This document shows, piece by piece, positions 42,047 through 51,662 of a stretch of 64,000 nucleotides of DNA. Origin of the DNA: Halobaculum marinum (GTDB lineage Archaea > Halobacteriota > Halobacteria > Halobacteriales > Haloferacaceae); assembly GCF_029338555.1 (NCBI RefSeq), contig NZ_CP119989.1, positions 558,001 through 622,000 of the forward strand, in the 5' to 3' direction. Position 1 is the stretch's first letter, and each line of letters opens with the position of its first letter. The position numbers were made by a program, and so were the translations under genes. The notes below the pieces were generated by a model, which made no database searches, was not told the origin of the DNA, and saw only the letters and a list, made by a program, of their open reading frames with translations.

Positions 42047-43297
42047 ATGCGACGCTCAGTCGCCGCGGCCACGCTCGCCCTCCTCGTCGCGCTCGCGGCG
42101 CTCACGCCCGCGTTCGCGGCGGCCGCGGCGCCCGTGTCGAGCGACTCCACCCCGTCTGGGGTCGAGTCGCTCGCACCCGACGCCCGGTCGACACCCGCCG
42201 ACATCGGTCTCGGCTTCGCCCAGACCGGCGACGTCGCGGCCGACCGCGTGGTGCTCAGGGCGACCCTCCAGCCGAACGGCGACGCCGAGTGGCGGATCGC
42301 CTACCGCATCGAGTTGACCGACGACAACACGACGGCGGCGTTCGAGAGCCTGCAGGCCGACATCCGCGAGAACTCGTCGGCGTACGAGACGCGCTTCGCG
42401 TCGCGGATGACGACGACCGTGGCGGCCGCCGAGAACGCGACCGGGCGCGAGATGGCGGCGACGAACGTCTCGGTGAGCGCACAGCGCAACCCGTTCCCGA
42501 CGAGCAACGACTACGGCGTCGTCGCCTACACGTTCACCTGGGAGGGGTTCGCGGCGACACAGGGCGACCGACTCGTCGCCGGCGACGCGCTGGCGGGGCT
42601 GTTCCTCGACAGCGGCACCGTCCTCACGATAGCGTGGCCCGACGACTACGAGGTCCGCTCGGTGGCGCCCGACCCCGACGAGCGCTCCGACACCGCGGCG
42701 ACGTGGCGCGGCGAGCGGAACTTCGGCCCGGACCAACCTCGCCTGACCGTCGCGCCCGCCTCCGCGCTCCCGCTGCGGCCCGCGTACCTCGCGCTCGCGG
42801 CGGTACTGCTGCTCGGCATCGGCGGCGCGGTCGTGCTCCGCCGCCGCGGTGACCTCCCGGTCGGCGACAACGCACTCGACGACGGCGCGGCGCCGACTCC
42901 CGACGCGAGCGGGACGGACGCACCACCAACTGGCGACGCCGACAATGCCGACGCTTCCGACGCCGCCGACGCCGCCGAGACTGACGCCGACGAAGCCGCG
43001 GAGGACGCGACGCCGCCGGAGGAACTGCTCAGTCCTCACGAGCGCGTCGTGCACCTCGTCGAGGGCAACGGCGGTCGGATGAAACAGGCGGACGTGACGG
43101 AGGAACTCGGCTGGAGCGCCGCCCGGACGAGCCAGGTCGTCGGCGACCTCCGCGACGACGGCACCATCGAGAGCTTCCGACTGGGGCGTGAGAACGTGCT
43201 CCGCCTCCCCGAAGCCGACGACGAACCGCACCCGGGCGACCCGAACGTCCCGGACCCCGACGACGACGCAGGCGCCGCTGACGACACAGACGAGTAG
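42047..43297 (+). CDS. Membrane-anchored winged-helix regulator with exported sensor domain
   Basis: The product has 416 residues. Signal peptide about 1-27, exported beta-rich domain (about 45-240), transmembrane helix AYLALAAVLLLGIGGAVVLR near 244-264, an acidic Ala/Asp linker, then a cytoplasmic winged helix (about 330-390: LSPHERVVHLVEGNGGRMKQ then ADVTEELGWSAARTSQVVGD). This one-protein sensor-regulator layout is recurrent in haloarchaea; targets are rarely known. It may control its neighbours, including the DRGN-repeat protein next door. CGTTTTGGG lies about 27 bases before the ATG. Confidence 0.85.
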   Translation: MRRSVAAATLALLVALAALTPAFAAAAAPVSSDSTPSGVESLAPDARSTPADIGLGFAQTGDVAADRVVLRATLQPNGDAEWRIAYRIELTDDNTTAAFESLQADIRENSSAYETRFASRMTTTVAAAENATGREMAATNVSVSAQRNPFPTSNDYGVVAYTFTWEGFAATQGDRLVAGDALAGLFLDSGTVLTIAWPDDYEVRSVAPDPDERSDTAATWRGERNFGPDQPRLTVAPASALPLRPAYLALAAVLLLGIGGAVVLRRRGDLPVGDNALDDGAAPTPDASGTDAPPTGDADNADASDAADAAETDADEAAEDATPPEELLSPHERVVHLVEGNGGRMKQADVTEELGWSAARTSQVVGDLRDDGTIESFRLGRENVLRLPEADDEPHPGDPNVPDPDDDAGAADDTDE

Positions 43298-43414
43298 TCC
43301 GACCACCCTGCTACGGCCGTTCGCCAGACGGCGGCGACTTAACGACGCTTAACCGGGCTGAATCCGACGAGAGAGAGTGATCGGTATTAGTGGGTGCCGC
43401 TCTTCGCACAGGAT

Positions 43415-44470
43415 ATGAGCCGAACGACCGTCCTCCTCGTGGTCGCAGCGCTCGTCGTCGCGGGGGTTCCCGCGTCGGCGGCGTTCGCCCAGGAGTCGAC
43501 GGGCGATCAGCCGGGGGAAACGTTCGCCGGGGTTGTCGGCGTACAGGGAGCGGAAGTCGAAGGTGAGGTCGCGGGGCGGGCGCTCGGACAGCAGCTCGCG
43601 ACCGCCGACAGCAACGAGTCGAAGGCGAGCGTCGTCGCGAGTCAGACCACGGAGCTCCGCGAGCAGCTAACCGAGTTGGAACAGCGTCGCGAGGACCTCC
43701 GCGAGCGCTACCAGTCCGGGAACATGAGCCGTGGGGAGTACCGCGCGAAGTTGGCCCGTCTCGTCGCAGAGACGCGGTCGCTGGAGGCGCGCCTCAACAC
43801 GACCGCGGCGACCGCCGAGGGACTCCCCGAGGAGGCGCTCCGGCAACGCGGCGTGAACGCGTCTGCGATCGCTGAGCTCCGACAGAACGCCTCCGACCTC
43901 ACCGACGGCGAGGCCGCCGAGGCCGCCCGTGAGGTCGGCGGCGAGGGGACCGGGAAGGGCCTCGCAGGCGACACAGGACCGCCCGAAGACCGGGGGAACG
44001 CCGACACCGACGACCGTGGCCCGCCGGAGAATCGGGGGAACGCCGAGAACGCAACCGAGGACGACGAGCCGGGCAACTCGGGAAACGCAGCTGACACTGC
44101 CGACGACCGTGGGAACGCGGCGAACGTGACCGCGGGCGGCGACCGTGGGAACGGGGCCAACGCCTCGACAGGTGGTGACGACCGTGGGAACGGGACCGAC
44201 GCCTCGGCGGGCGGTGACGACCGCGGGAACAGCGGGGACGCCGCCGGCGCCGGATCAGCGAACACGAACGACGGCGAGGCCGGCGACTCCGACAGCGACG
44301 ACCGGGGGAACGCCGGGAGCGCGGGGAGCGCCACGGACGACGGTGACCGTGGGAACGCGGGGAACGCCGACGGACGCGGCAACGGCCCCGACGACACCTC
44401 GACGAGCACCGCGACCGAGACGGAGGTCGAGCGGTTCGACGGTGGAGCCACACCCGAGTTCGGTCCCTGA
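43415..44470 (+). CDS. Secreted coiled-coil protein with DRGN-type repeats
   Basis: The product has 351 residues. Signal peptide about 1-25. Residues 75-125 form a coiled coil (TTELREQLTELEQRREDLRE). From about residue 180 to 335 the sequence is low-complexity with some ten RGN units (EDRGN, ENRGN, DDRGN, GDRGN) separated by 8-18 Ala, Thr, Gly and Asp residues. There is no C-terminal anchor, so it is probably released or associates with the cell surface. Function unknown; a spacer or ion-binding extracellular polymer is possible. GGTATTAG lies 27 bases upstream. Confidence 0.8.
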   Translation: MSRTTVLLVVAALVVAGVPASAAFAQESTGDQPGETFAGVVGVQGAEVEGEVAGRALGQQLATADSNESKASVVASQTTELREQLTELEQRREDLRERYQSGNMSRGEYRAKLARLVAETRSLEARLNTTAATAEGLPEEALRQRGVNASAIAELRQNASDLTDGEAAEAAREVGGEGTGKGLAGDTGPPEDRGNADTDDRGPPENRGNAENATEDDEPGNSGNAADTADDRGNAANVTAGGDRGNGANASTGGDDRGNGTDASAGGDDRGNSGDAAGAGSANTNDGEAGDSDSDDRGNAGSAGSATDDGDRGNAGNADGRGNGPDDTSTSTATETEVERFDGGATPEFGP

Positions 44471-44558
44471 TCCGAGCGCCCCACACCCCGTCGGGGTCGC
44501 TCGCTCGACGGCGCCGACCCGCGAAACGTGTAAGTAGCGTGTCGTCCAACCCGAATGC

Positions 44559-45722
44559 ATGGACAGCGCCGGCAGACAGTTCTTCCGCTCGCTTGGTCGA
44601 CTGAGCGCCAGCGACGCCGGTGCCCTCGATCTGGTCCCCGACAGCGGGCTCCTCCAAATTGCGCTCGCGATGGGCTTCGCGCTCCTCGCGTGGACCCTCC
44701 TCCCGATGGCGTACGCGCTCGCCGGCACGCTCCTCGTGTTGGCGCTGGCGACGCTCGTCTCGTCGGTCGAAATCGTGCAGGCGTACGAGAAGCGTGCGCT
44801 CACGGTGTTCGGGGCGAATCGCGGGCTGCTCGACCCGGGACTCCACCTGGTCCCGCCGTTCGTCTCGCGAACGTACCGCTTCGACACGCGCGTCGAGACG
44901 ATAGACGTGCCGACCCAGGAGGCGATCACCGAGGACAACTCCCCGGTCACCGCCGACGCGGTCGTGTACGTCCGCGTCGTCGACGCCGAACGCGCGTTCC
45001 TGGAAGTCGACGACTACCGGCGGGCGACCGCCCTGCTGGCACAGACGAACCTCCGCGCGGCGATCGGCGACATGCACCTCGACGAGACGCTGAGTCGGCG
45101 CGAGGAGATCAACCGCCGCATCCGCGAGGGCCTGCAGGGCCCCACCGACGACTGGGGGGTGCAGGTGGAGATGGTGGAGGTGCAGGAGGTGCTCCCCACT
45201 CGCGTCGTCCTCGACGCGATGGAACAGCAGACGTCCGCCGAGCGCCGCCGCCGCGCGATGATCCTCGAAGCGCAGGGGCGGCGTCGCTCCGCGGTCGAGG
45301 CGGCCGAGGGTGACCGCACGGCCAACGTCCTCGCGGCGCAGGGGACGAAGGTCGCGAGCGTCCTCGAAGCGCAGGGTGACGCTATCTCGACGGTGCTCAG
45401 AGCCAGAGCCGCCGAGTCGATGGGCGAACGCGCGATCATCGACAAGGGGATGGAGACGCTCGCGGCCATCGGGCAGGGCGAGTCCACGACGTACGTGATC
45501 CCGCAGGAGGTGACGAGCCTGCTGGGGCGGTACGGGGAGACCCTCTCCGGCACTGCCGTGCTCGACGCGGCGGAGTCCGCCGGCTTAGACTCGCTGGAGT
45601 TCGCGCCCGAGGACCGCGAGTTGCTCGGTCTCGACTCCGTCGACGAGATTCTCGCGGTCGAGTCGGCCACCGACGACGAAGCGACACCGATCGCGGGAGG
45701 AGAGTCCGAGTACGACGACTGA
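44559..45722 (+). CDS. SPFH-domain (stomatin/prohibitin-like) membrane protein
   Basis: The product has 387 residues. Two hydrophobic segments lie at about 32-68. The SPFH domain (about 70-240) opens VSSVEIVQAYEKRALTVFGA and includes DPGLHLVPPFV, YRFDTRVETIDVPTQEAITED and VTADAVVYVRVVDAERAF. A helical Ala/Glu-rich region follows (ERRRRAMILEAQGRRRSAVE) with coiled-coil character. Stomatins organise membrane microdomains and can regulate channels or proteases. No NfeD or protease partner is adjacent. A second ATG at 44555 is in another frame. GTAAGTAG is the TATA-like element. Confidence 0.9.
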   Translation: MDSAGRQFFRSLGRLSASDAGALDLVPDSGLLQIALAMGFALLAWTLLPMAYALAGTLLVLALATLVSSVEIVQAYEKRALTVFGANRGLLDPGLHLVPPFVSRTYRFDTRVETIDVPTQEAITEDNSPVTADAVVYVRVVDAERAFLEVDDYRRATALLAQTNLRAAIGDMHLDETLSRREEINRRIREGLQGPTDDWGVQVEMVEVQEVLPTRVVLDAMEQQTSAERRRRAMILEAQGRRRSAVEAAEGDRTANVLAAQGTKVASVLEAQGDAISTVLRARAAESMGERAIIDKGMETLAAIGQGESTTYVIPQEVTSLLGRYGETLSGTAVLDAAESAGLDSLEFAPEDRELLGLDSVDEILAVESATDDEATPIAGGESEYDD

Positions 45723-45788
45723 GCGCCCGGGAGCCACCCGCTCCACCAGTCGCGCCGTTTATCCGGGACTGTCGACTACACCCGCGCA

Positions 45789-46916
45789 ATGAGTGAGACA
45801 CGCGACACGCGGGAGTTCTGCCCGCGCTGCGGCGACCCGGTGCCCGAGCGGGAGGAGCCGCTCCCGGGCGAGCCGCGCGAGCGCGACCGCGTGCTCTGTG
45901 ACGCCTGCTACTTCGAAGACTTCGAGTTGGTGGACGCCCCCGACCGCGTCGAGGTGACCGTCTGCTCGCACTGCGGCGCGGTCCACCGCGGCAACCGCTG
46001 GGTCGACGTCGGCGCCCGCGACTACACCGACGTCGCCGTCGACGAGGTGTCGGAGGCGCTGGCGGTCCACCTGAAGGCCGAGGACATCCGCTGGGGCGTC
46101 GAACCGGAGCAGGTCGACCGGAACACGATCCGGATGCACTGTACGTTCTCGGGAGTCGTCCGCGACACGCACGTCGAGGAGTCGGTCGTCGTCCCCGTCA
46201 AGATATCTCGGGGCACCTGCGACCGCTGCGGGCGCATCTCCGGCGGGAGCTACGCCGCGGAGGTGCAGATCCGCGGCCGCGAGCGCGTCCCGGACTCGAC
46301 CGAGCAGTCGAAGGCCGTCGAAATCGCCGAGTCGCTCGTCGCCGAGCGCGAACAGGACGGCGACCGCGAGTCGTTCGTCACCGAGGTGATCGACCAGCCC
46401 GAGGGGAAGGACGTGAAGCTCTCGACGAACAAACTCGGGAAGGCGGTCGCCACCCAGATCACCGAGGAACTCGGCGGGAGCTACACGGAGGCGCCGACGC
46501 TCGTCACCGAGGACGGCGACGGCAACGAGGTGTACCGCGTCACGTTCGCGGTGCGCCTCCCGAAGTTCCGCCCGGGCGACATCATCGACCCCGCAGACGA
46601 CGAGGGGCCGGTAGTCGTGCGGTCGGTCCGCGGGAACCTCAAGGGAGTGCGCATGGCGACGGGCGAACCGTACGAGGCGCGCTTCGAGGAGGGCGAGACG
46701 CCCGACGCCGAGCAGGTCGGCGCGGTCGACGACGCCGTCGAGACGACCGTCGTCACCGTCGAGGACGACAACGCGGTGCAGGTGCTCGACCCCGAGACGT
46801 ACGAGGCGGTGACGGTCGCGCGGCCGCCGAGTGTCGACGAGGACGCGACTGCGGTGGACGTGGTGAAGACCGACGTGGGCCTGTACGTGGTGCCCGACGA
46901 CGACACCGAGGAGTAG
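45789..46916 (+). CDS. NMD3 homologue (60S export/ribosome-assembly family)
   Basis: The product has 375 residues. The N-terminal zinc region has paired CxxC motifs: FCPRCGDP, LCDACYF, VCSHCGAVHRG and, later, TCDRCGRISGGSY. The central part SFVTEVIDQPEGKDVKLSTN and FAVRLPKFRPGDII matches archaeal NMD3. In eukaryotes NMD3 loads on the large ribosomal subunit for export; archaeal members are thought to act in ribosome assembly or translation. TTTATC is the TATA element about 27 bases before the ATG. Confidence 0.9.
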   Translation: MSETRDTREFCPRCGDPVPEREEPLPGEPRERDRVLCDACYFEDFELVDAPDRVEVTVCSHCGAVHRGNRWVDVGARDYTDVAVDEVSEALAVHLKAEDIRWGVEPEQVDRNTIRMHCTFSGVVRDTHVEESVVVPVKISRGTCDRCGRISGGSYAAEVQIRGRERVPDSTEQSKAVEIAESLVAEREQDGDRESFVTEVIDQPEGKDVKLSTNKLGKAVATQITEELGGSYTEAPTLVTEDGDGNEVYRVTFAVRLPKFRPGDIIDPADDEGPVVVRSVRGNLKGVRMATGEPYEARFEEGETPDAEQVGAVDDAVETTVVTVEDDNAVQVLDPETYEAVTVARPPSVDEDATAVDVVKTDVGLYVVPDDDTEE

Positions 46917-47018
46917 CGGGGCACGCTGGGCGACCGTTCTTCGACGTGTGCACACGAGAACCGGCCAGCGACGGCGTCGCTCCCGACGGGGTGTCGCAGA
47001 GAAGGGGGGAACGCTCGC

Positions 47019-47204
47019 TCAGTCCGCGTTGACGTGCGACGGGCCGCTCGAGTCCGTCGGCGACGGCGTCGTCACGATACCGCGCTTGGCGCACAGTTCG
47101 TCGAACCGGTCGAGGTCGACGCCGGCCTTGCGCGCGGCCTGTGTGCGGGTGAGCGTTCCAGCAGCGAACAGCGTCAGTGCCGTGTCGACGCCGTGGATTG
47201 TCAT
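47019..47204 (-). CDS. Small helix-turn-helix protein
   Basis: The product has 61 residues, mostly a helix-turn-helix: VDTALTLFAAGTLTRTQAAR then KAGVDLDRFDELCAKRGI. It resembles short DNA-binding or antitoxin-like haloarchaeal proteins. TTATGTAT at about 47225-47233 gives leaderless spacing to the ATG at 47202-47204, so the longer frame to 47231 is rejected. No toxin gene adjoins it. Confidence 0.65.
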   Translation of the reverse strand: MTIHGVDTALTLFAAGTLTRTQAARKAGVDLDRFDELCAKRGIVTTPSPTDSSGPSHVNAD

Positions 47205-47332
47205 AGCTCTACTATCTGCAAGGAGATACATAATCCTTCGTGAGATAATATGTCACTAAGGTCGCCGCGAGCGCGGGTCCTGCAGCTTCGTGATATAAGG
47301 ACGTATTCGGGGACGGCGGCGTCTCGATACGC

Positions 47333-49219
47333 CTACTCTCCCCACACGTCGGAGAGGGGGTGGTCCGCCATCGGGTCGTCGTCGGCGTCGTCGCTCCCCC
47401 CGGAGCGGGACGACGAGGTGCCGCTGGAAGAGGACCGCCCGGACGAGCCACCCGACGACGACGAGCCGCCGGTTCCGCCGCTGAAGCCCTTGCCACCGCC
47501 GCCGCCACTCGATCGGCCGATCCCGTGTCCGGCACCCGAACTCGGGCCGGGGTCGGCGTCCATCCCCGCCATCGCCGCCTCGGGGTCGAAGTCGGGGAGG
47601 TCCGGCACCGACATCCGGTCGATCTGGTCGCGGAACCACGGCGGCGTGTCGTGTTCGGCGCGTTCGAACAGGTCGAGGAGACTCGAATCCGCGAGGTAGG
47701 TGGCGCCGTGGTCGTCGGGCGCGCGGACGACTCGCCCGCACGCCTGGATGACGGTCCGCAGGGCCGCGCGGTGGTACCACGCCCACTGGCCCTCCTCCAG
47801 TCGGGCGGCGACGCGGGAGTCGCTCGTGTTGAGGTACGGCGCCTTACACAGCACCTGCCAGCGACAGAGGTCGCCCTTCAGGTCGAGCGCCTCCTCCATC
47901 TTCACCGAGACGAACACCTCGGGGTCGTCGCTGGCCTTCCACGCCTCCAGTTGCGCGTCGCGGTCGTCGCTGTCGTGGCTGCGGACGCGCGCGCCGACGC
48001 CGAACTGCTGGAACTTCTCGACGAGGCGGCTCGCGATGGCGTAGCTGTGGGCGTGAATCAGCCCCTTCTCGTCGGGGTGGCGCGCCATCAGTTGCAGACT
48101 CAGGCGCGCGACCTTCGGGAGCGTCTCGTCGCGGTGTTCGTACGTCATCTTCCCCTGCGTCGTGTCGTACAGCGGCCGGTGCTCGACGGGGAACGTGTGC
48201 TCCACGTCGACGAGCGCGACCTCCGAGGGGTCGAGACCGACGCCACGGCAGAAGGACTCCTTGCTGAGGATGGTCGCCGAGAGGAGCGCGAAGCGGTTGC
48301 CGCGGTCCCACACGGTGTGTTTCAGGTACTTCTCGGGGTCGAGCGGTTTGATCGTGAGGGCGCCGCCCTCGCCGTCTGGCTGGTCGACGACCCACGTCGT
48401 CGCCGACTCGCTGTCGCGGTAGTCTTCGAGGAACCACTTCACCTCGGAGATCAGTTCCTGGAGGCGGTCGCGGCGGGCGGCCTCCTCGGGCGAGAGGTCG
48501 CCCTGCCGGAGCAACTCGTCTTTCTCGTCGGTACAGACGCCGAGCAGCGCCTGCGCGAACCGGGAGGTGCGCTCTAGGGGGCCGACCTCGTCGTTGTGTA
48601 CGTCGGGGACGCCGATCTGATCCCAGACCGGGACCGTCTGCGGCGACAACTCGATGGTCGCGTACATCTCCGCCCACTCCGCGAGGCCGTGGGCCTCGTC
48701 GACGACGACCACGTCGCGCTTGCGGAACACGTCCGACCCGGCGGTCTGCATGAAGTACGCGAGCGTCATCGCGGCGATAGGGCGGTTCGAGGCGATGGCT
48801 CGGTCGGAGTAGTACGGACAGCGGTGCTGGATCGAGCAGTCGTAGCCGCGACGCCGGGCGCAAGGAGCGCGGTTGACGGGGGTGTCCTCCTCGCCCGGGA
48901 GGATGCAGTCGTAGTTGGACTTCCCGCGGATCACGTTGAGGTCGTCGAGCAGGTCGTCCTCGGCCACGTCGTCGAGTTGGGACACCTGCGGCGTCGTGTA
49001 GTACGCACCCGTCGCGTCGGAGGGGCCGGCCTCCTCGACGGTGCGGGCGGCGCCGGCGATGGCGCGCGCGAGCAGCGACTTCCCGCTGCCGGTCGGCGCG
49101 CGCACGAGCACGACGCGGTTGCCGGCGGCGAACGCGTCGGTGATGTCGCTCAGCGCCTGTTCTTGCGCCCCGCGGAAGGAGGGTGCGGGGAACTCCGAGA
49201 CGATCCGAGCGGGGTCCAC
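47333..49219 (-). CDS. XPD/DinG-type superfamily 2 DNA helicase with iron-sulfur cluster
   Basis: The product has 628 residues. Walker A is APTGSGKS (41-48). Four Cys (C105, C120, C128, C134) sit between motifs I and II as in XPD/DinG 4Fe-4S helicases, and DEAH is at 174-177. HAHSYAIASRLVEKF, VSVKMEEALDLKGDLCRWQV and ALRTVIQACGRVVRAPDD are motifs IV-VI of helicase domain 2. The last 75 residues are a Gly/Ser-rich tail. It likely unwinds DNA 5' to 3' in repair or damaged-fork processing. GTG start at 49217-49219 with CCTTACG about 27 bases upstream; an ATG at 49276 gives an unlikely basic extension. Confidence 0.9.
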   Translation of the reverse strand: MDPARIVSEFPAPSFRGAQEQALSDITDAFAAGNRVVLVRAPTGSGKSLLARAIAGAARTVEEAGPSDATGAYYTTPQVSQLDDVAEDDLLDDLNVIRGKSNYDCILPGEEDTPVNRAPCARRRGYDCSIQHRCPYYSDRAIASNRPIAAMTLAYFMQTAGSDVFRKRDVVVVDEAHGLAEWAEMYATIELSPQTVPVWDQIGVPDVHNDEVGPLERTSRFAQALLGVCTDEKDELLRQGDLSPEEAARRDRLQELISEVKWFLEDYRDSESATTWVVDQPDGEGGALTIKPLDPEKYLKHTVWDRGNRFALLSATILSKESFCRGVGLDPSEVALVDVEHTFPVEHRPLYDTTQGKMTYEHRDETLPKVARLSLQLMARHPDEKGLIHAHSYAIASRLVEKFQQFGVGARVRSHDSDDRDAQLEAWKASDDPEVFVSVKMEEALDLKGDLCRWQVLCKAPYLNTSDSRVAARLEEGQWAWYHRAALRTVIQACGRVVRAPDDHGATYLADSSLLDLFERAEHDTPPWFRDQIDRMSVPDLPDFDPEAAMAGMDADPGPSSGAGHGIGRSSGGGGGKGFSGGTGGSSSSGGSSGRSSSSGTSSSRSGGSDDADDDPMADHPLSDVWGE

Positions 49220-49304
49220 GATGTGGTCGGAGCGAGCGCCGCGGCGAGCGTAAGGGTGTCGGATAGCCGCACCCACGTGCCGGCTGGCGCCGAGTGGTGC
49301 TCAG

Positions 49305-49523
49305 CTACGCCCCGTCGTCGGGGAGCGCGTCGACGTGCTCGTGCGTGACCTCCTCGTCGTCTGGCAGCGCGTCGATGCAGTCGTAGCAGAGGAAGTGCTC
49401 GGTGCCGTCGGCCAACGTCAGCGTCAGCCCGTCGGTGCTGCCCGTCTCGAACGACCAGAGGTCGCCGATGCCGCCGCCGAGACGGACTCGCCGCCCGCAG
49501 CCGTCACACCGCTGCTTGCTCAT
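49305..49523 (-). CDS. 72-residue zinc-ribbon protein
   Basis: The product begins MSKQRCDGCGRRVRLGGGIG and carries FLCYDCIDAL near residue 46, giving a four-Cys zinc site with about 38 residues between the knuckles. TTATCG lies about 26 bases upstream of the ATG. It is a conserved haloarchaeal small protein, function unknown. Confidence 0.75.
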   Translation of the reverse strand: MSKQRCDGCGRRVRLGGGIGDLWSFETGSTDGLTLTLADGTEHFLCYDCIDALPDDEEVTHEHVDALPDDGA

Positions 49524-49652
49524 ACCCTCGCTGTGTGCGCCGGGGCGATAAGCGCGTGGCTCCGTCCGGCCGCGGCTGTCGCCCTCGACAACCCCCCCGG
49601 AGGCGGTCGTCCATAGCTTCTTACCCGCAGACTGTGTGCTTCTCTGACACGC

Positions 49653-50531
49653 ATGGAGGTGAACTGCGAGGGGTGTGCCGGCTGTTGCATCGACTGGCGA
49701 CCGCTCGGCGCGCCCGACGACCGCGAGCGCGAGGGGCGCTACCGCGCGCTCGACGACACCTACCACATGGTCCCGCTCTCGCGCGACGAGATCCGCGGGT
49801 TCGTCGACGACGGCCTCGGCGACGCGCTCGTCCCTCGACTGTTCGCCAGCGACGGCCCGCGAACGACCGAGGTCGACGGCCACCGCGTCGCCGCCATCGA
49901 CGGGCGCCCGGCGTTCCTCGTCGGCCTCCGCAAGTCGCCCAAGCCGGTCGCCCCCTTCGACGGCGACCGCGTCTGGCTCGACGCCTGCACGTTCCTCGAC
50001 CCCGACACGCTCCGGTGTCGGATCCACGACTCCGAACGCTACCCCGACCGCTGTCGCACCTACCCGGGGCACAACCTCGAACTCGACGCCGCGACCGAGT
50101 GCGAGCGGGTCGAGCGCGTCCACGGCGAGGCCGGCCAGCGCCTCCGCGACGACGACGTGCCCGAGGACCTCTCGCCGCCGCCGCTCGGTCCCCGCGCGCT
50201 CGGGTCGACGGTGTTCTTACACCCGGAGCCGGACGCGCTCGACGGCGCAGTCAGCCGGTTGATCGCCGGCGAGGCCACCGCCGCGGACCGCGCCACGTTC
50301 GTCGCCAGCGCGGCGGCCTCCGCGCCGGGCACGGCCGAGGTGAACCCCGAGCGCTTCGAGCGCGAGCGCGAGCGCGTCCTCGCGGCGGACTCGTGGGTGA
50401 GCGCCGCCGACGCCGAGTGGCGGGCCGCCGCGGACCGCCGGGGGAGCCGCGTCGACGACGCGCCCGACGCGACCGCCGTCGAGGAGGCCGGCGGCGCACC
50501 GTCGACCGGCGAGTGGACGCCCGCCGAGTGA
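49653..50531 (+). CDS. YkgJ-family cysteine-cluster protein
   Basis: The product has 292 residues. NCEGCAGCC (C5, C8, C11, C12) is the N-terminal cluster. WLDACTFLDPDTLRCRIHDSERYPDRCRTYPG provides the second set with C-x-I-H and R-x-C-R-x-Y-P, the YkgJ/UPF0153 signature. The clusters probably hold a metal or an iron-sulfur centre. The C-terminal 110 residues are Ala- and Glu-rich and probably disordered. Function unknown. CTTCTTACC lies upstream. Confidence 0.85.
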   Translation: MEVNCEGCAGCCIDWRPLGAPDDREREGRYRALDDTYHMVPLSRDEIRGFVDDGLGDALVPRLFASDGPRTTEVDGHRVAAIDGRPAFLVGLRKSPKPVAPFDGDRVWLDACTFLDPDTLRCRIHDSERYPDRCRTYPGHNLELDAATECERVERVHGEAGQRLRDDDVPEDLSPPPLGPRALGSTVFLHPEPDALDGAVSRLIAGEATAADRATFVASAAASAPGTAEVNPERFERERERVLAADSWVSAADAEWRAAADRRGSRVDDAPDATAVEEAGGAPSTGEWTPAE

Positions 50532-50618
50532 GCGGCCCACTCGACGTCGACGCCGAAGTCGACAGTCGGTCGACGGGTGGGACCAAGGATTATCGACCCC
50601 CGTGTGAATTGGTACGGT

Positions 50619-51662
50619 ATGCGTGTCCTCGTCACCGGCGCCACCGGGTTCGTCGGTCGCCGTCTCGTCCCCGCGCTGCTCGCCGCCGGCCACGAGGTGG
50701 TCGCGCTCGTGCGCGACGCCGACCGCTACGACGCGCCCGACGACGTGCGCGTCCTCGAAGGTGACCTCCTCGCGGCCGACGAAGTTCGCCTCGTCACCGG
50801 CCCCGGCGAGACGAGCGCCCAACCGCTGGGTCGCTGGCTCGCCGCCCTCGACTGCGACGCCGCCTACTACCTCGTCCACTCGATGGGCGAGGACGGCGAC
50901 TTCGCCGAGGCCGACCGCCGGGCGGCGACGACGTTCGCCGACGCCGCGAGCGCCGGCGGACTCGATCGGGTGGTGTACCTCGGCGGCCTCGGCGAGGAGG
51001 GCGAGGACCGATCTGATCTCTCCGAGCACCTCCGGTCTCGCCGCGAGGTCGGTGCGATCCTCGCGGCGGGCGAGTACGACCTGACGACGCTTCGCGCCGC
51101 CGTGATCGTGGGTGCCGGCTCCGCGAGCTTCGAGATCATCCGCCAACTGGCCGCCCGCCTCCCCGTGATGGTCACCCCGCGGTGGGTCCGCACCGAGTGC
51201 CAGCCCATCTTCGTCGACGACGTGGTCGCGTACCTCGTCGGCGTGCTCGACGCCCCCAAGACGGCCGGCGGCACCTACGACATCGGCGGACCGGACGTGC
51301 TCACCTACGAGGAGATGCTCCGGCGCACCCGGCGGGCGCTCGGCGGCCGACTGTACGTCGTCCCGGTGCCGGTGCTCACGCCGCGACTGTCCTCGGGGTG
51401 GGTCCGCCTCGTCACCGACGTGCCCGACGACCTGGTCGACCCGCTCGTCGACGGGCTGCGCACGCCGGTCGTCGTCGGCGACGACGCCATCCGCGAGCAC
51501 GTCCCCGTCGAGTTGACGCCGTTCGACGAGGCGCTGGCGGTCGCCCTCGCCGGCACCGACGAGGGAGTCGACCCGCCCGGTGAGCGCGGAGCAGAGACCC
51601 CCGCGGACCCCGACGACGACGCCGGCGACGACCCGGCGGCCGAGTCCGGGGTGTCCGCGTGA
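50619..51662 (+). CDS. NAD(P)-binding epimerase/NmrA-like protein (extended SDR)
   Basis: The product has 347 residues. The start is MRVLVTGATGFVGRRLVPAL (nucleotide-binding GxxGxxG). LDCDAAYYLVHSMGEDGDFAE and LDRVVYLGGLGEEGEDRSDL follow, as in atypical SDRs annotated as NAD(P)H-binding or DUF2867-type epimerase proteins. The C-terminal 45 residues are a disordered acidic tail. Its stop overlaps the next gene (GTGA), so it is cotranscribed with a membrane protein. TTATCG lies 27 bases before the ATG. Substrate unknown; carotenoid, quinone or sugar-nucleotide metabolism are all possible. Confidence 0.88.
   Translation: MRVLVTGATGFVGRRLVPALLAAGHEVVALVRDADRYDAPDDVRVLEGDLLAADEVRLVTGPGETSAQPLGRWLAALDCDAAYYLVHSMGEDGDFAEADRRAATTFADAASAGGLDRVVYLGGLGEEGEDRSDLSEHLRSRREVGAILAAGEYDLTTLRAAVIVGAGSASFEIIRQLAARLPVMVTPRWVRTECQPIFVDDVVAYLVGVLDAPKTAGGTYDIGGPDVLTYEEMLRRTRRALGGRLYVVPVPVLTPRLSSGWVRLVTDVPDDLVDPLVDGLRTPVVVGDDAIREHVPVELTPFDEALAVALAGTDEGVDPPGERGAETPADPDDDAGDDPAAESGVSA

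Noticed and set aside
44555-45313. Frame from ATG 44555
   Set aside because: Different phase from the SPFH gene, Arg-rich and without domains.
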